Shown here piece by piece: positions 62,571 to 64,000 of a stretch of DNA of 64,000 nucleotides (position 1 is its first letter; the number at the start of each line of letters is the position of its first letter). The stretch covers positions 149,549-213,548 of the forward strand of contig WTFG01000005.1 of NCBI GenBank assembly GCA_009835005.1, given 5' to 3'. This DNA is from Flavobacteriaceae bacterium Ap0902. Its GTDB lineage: Bacteria > Bacteroidota > Bacteroidia > Flavobacteriales > Weeksellaceae. Made by a program: the position numbers and the translations under genes. The notes under the pieces are model-generated. The model searched no databases. It was not told where the DNA came from and was given only the letters and a program-made list of their open reading frames with translations.

Positions 62571-63758
62571 CTATCTCAAGAATAAGTTATAAGCCTCATT
62601 AGCTATCTCTAATTCTTCATTGGTTGGTATCACAAATATTTTCACTTTACTATCTCTTTCTGATATTTCTCTAATTTCCTTGGATCGTAGGCTATTCTTT
62701 TCAATATCTATTTTAATACCTAAAAAATCCATATTCTCACATACCATATTCCTAATAACCTCACTATTCTCGCCAATTCCTGCTGTGAATATGATGGCAT
62801 CAAGTCCATTCATAACTACAGCATAAGCACCAATTAATTTCTTGATTCTATAAGCATTAATTTCCAAAGCTAACTGACATGCCCTATCTCCTTCTGATGC
62901 CTTTTGTTCAATTTCTCTTAAATCGCTATATCCCGTTAACCCAAGCATACCACTCTTTTTAGAAAGTAATAAATTAACTTCTTGTGGCGTATAACCTAAA
63001 ACTTCTATTAAATGAAAAATAATTCCAGAATCTATGGCACCAGATCTGGTACCCATGACTAATCCTTCGTTCGGACTGAAACCTAATGAATGCTCTATGC
63101 TTTTACCATTTTCTACAGCGGTCATACTACAGCCATTTCCTAAATGAATGGTAATGATTTTACTCTTATCTGCATTCAATAATTTATTAGCTTCTTCTGA
63201 TACATATTTATGGGAAATCCCATGAAACCCATAAAGCCTGATATTATTCTCATCTCTAAATTTCATAGGTATTGCATACGTATAAGATTTCTCTGGCAAT
63301 GTCTGATGAAAAGAAGTATCAAATACAGCAACTTGCTTTGCATTTGGAAATATTTCTTCTGCTACCTCTATGCCATTCAAATTAGGTGGATTATGCAAAG
63401 GAGCTAAATCAAAGAGATCTCGAATCTTATTCTTAACCTTGTCTGTAATATAAGTAGTTGCAGTAAAATCTTTACCACCATGCACTACCCTATGACCAAC
63501 CATGGCAATTTCTGAAACATCACCTAATACCCCAACCTTTTCATCTAATAATAAATTTACAACCTTTCTTAGCCCAAATTTGTGATCTGGAATTTTAATT
63601 TCTAAAGATGTATTATAGCTTCCAGTTTTATAATGAATAGCACCTTCCACAAGACCTATTTTCTCTACCAAACCAGTTGCTAAAACTATATTCTCTGGCT
63701 TTTCTATCACTTGAAATTTAATGGAGGAACTTCCAGAGTTTAGAACTAAAATTTTCAT
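62571..63758 (-). CDS. ackA: Acetate kinase
   Basis: Enzyme of 395 residues that interconverts acetyl phosphate and acetate with ADP/ATP. ASKHA motifs are VLNSGSSSIKF near 4, GHRVVHGG near 87, LHNPPNLNGIEVA near 122, TIHLGNGCSMTAV near 200 and IFTAGIGENSEVIR near 320. Length is standard. The gene usually follows pta; no pta is visible within the 240 bases left upstream in this window. It converges with the isochorismate synthase gene (7 bp gap). Confidence 0.96.
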   Translation of the reverse strand: MKILVLNSGSSSIKFQVIEKPENIVLATGLVEKIGLVEGAIHYKTGSYNTSLEIKIPDHKFGLRKVVNLLLDEKVGVLGDVSEIAMVGHRVVHGGKDFTATTYITDKVKNKIRDLFDLAPLHNPPNLNGIEVAEEIFPNAKQVAVFDTSFHQTLPEKSYTYAIPMKFRDENNIRLYGFHGISHKYVSEEANKLLNADKSKIITIHLGNGCSMTAVENGKSIEHSLGFSPNEGLVMGTRSGAIDSGIIFHLIEVLGYTPQEVNLLLSKKSGMLGLTGYSDLREIEQKASEGDRACQLALEINAYRIKKLIGAYAVVMNGLDAIIFTAGIGENSEVIRNMVCENMDFLGIKIDIEKNSLRSKEIREISERDSKVKIFVIPTNEELEIANEAYNLFLR

Positions 63759-63775
63759 AAATGTATAATTTGAAA

Positions 63776-63783
63776 CAAATATA
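63776..63783 (-). promoter_or_regulatory. -7 box TATATTTG of ackA
   Basis: Minus-strand TAnnTTTG 17 bases before the ATG (63758). No TTG at the right distance. Confidence 0.5.
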
Positions 63784-63862
63784 ATATTTAAAGATTATTA
63801 TAGCTATGTATAAATACATGATTTTAATTAATAAACCATTTCATTTTACCAAAAAATAGAAA

Positions 63863-63954
63863 AACCTATACGATATACGAGTGACCCACGAGCAAAGAAT
63901 AGAAAAGTGACGTTGAACATCAAACATAATGAAGTACATCATTTTATATAGGTT
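63863..63954 (-). terminator. Possible long-loop terminator of a gene beyond the window edge
   Basis: Arms aacctata (63863-63870) and tataggtt (63947-63954) are perfect complements about 75 bases apart; on the minus strand T-rich sequence follows. In the last 48 bases a minus-strand frame ends with a stop at 63953-63955 (ending LMTPSIK), so a gene may come in from the right. Nothing else is recognisable between here and ackA. Confidence 0.3.
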
Positions 63955-64000
63955 ATTTAATAGAAGGTGTCATGAGGATTTCTTTTAGATTTAAACCCAT

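Overview
The window is a chromosomal segment of a low-GC member of the Bacteroidota, most likely Flavobacteriales or a close relative. The evidence is the promoter grammar (many TAnnTTTG -7 boxes, some with TTG about 19 bp upstream), the near absence of Shine-Dalgarno sequences, a PorV/PorQ-family outer-membrane protein, a secreted peptidase with a type IX secretion tail, and lineage-typical genes such as a fused E1 alpha/beta dehydrogenase, a START-like protein, DUF3810 and a tsaD-tamB divergent pair. No species can be named from the sequence alone. Coding density is high. No gene-free stretch exceeds 300 bases apart from a decayed DNA ligase gene, and there is one tRNA, no rRNA and no CRISPR array.

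Layout. 0.1-10 kb: PorV/PorQ-like barrel, UDP-glucuronate 4-epimerase-like enzyme, aldo/keto reductase, Xaa-Pro aminopeptidase, a divergent phosphatidate phosphatase/diacylglycerol kinase pair, START-like protein, class IV aminotransferase, YqgE, PdxH and HU. 10-21 kb: fmt-recQ, DUF493, tsaD-rsmE, the very large tamB, an Lrp regulator. 21-31 kb: ATP pyrophosphatase, aromatic amino acid hydroxylase, peptidase E, nicotinate phosphoribosyltransferase, tRNA-Met(CAT), OmpA lipoprotein, the E1/E2 pair of a 2-oxoacid dehydrogenase, metallo-beta-lactamase-fold hydrolase. 31-44 kb: aspS, META lipoprotein, pheT, dnaN, L-serine dehydratase, DUF308 membrane protein, ogt, and a tightly overlapping mtaB-hydrolase-M1 peptidase operon. 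52-64 kb: photolyase, deoxynucleoside kinase, DUF3810, panB, RluA-type synthase, CsbD, amidase, sigma-54-type response regulator, MATE exporter, a thioesterase/isochorismate synthase pair (probably menaquinone synthesis) and ackA.

The accessory region is 44.0-48.96 kb. It holds an apparent IS1595 transposase stub behind an unusually strong Shine-Dalgarno sequence, a small secreted protein, three phage tail genes (tape measure, virion morphogenesis protein, gp37-like), a candidate ~110-nt hairpin RNA with its own promoter, and a small protein resembling the nuclease tail of phage MuF toxins. It abuts the second half of an ATP-dependent DNA ligase gene that has lost its start and carries two nonsense codons and a one-base deletion. 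The ligase's usual partners, a DEXH helicase and the nuclease PdeM, remain intact downstream, while the exonuclease normally found upstream is absent. The simplest reading is that a phage insertion followed by deletion destroyed half of a ligase-centred DNA repair operon.

Two other patterns run through the window. One is a ~130-bp nested palindromic repeat found twice, each time between convergent genes. The other is a group of genes (recQ, tsaD, pepE, mtaB, probably the MATE gene) whose -7 box sits 4-5 bases before the start codon, which predicts leaderless mRNAs.
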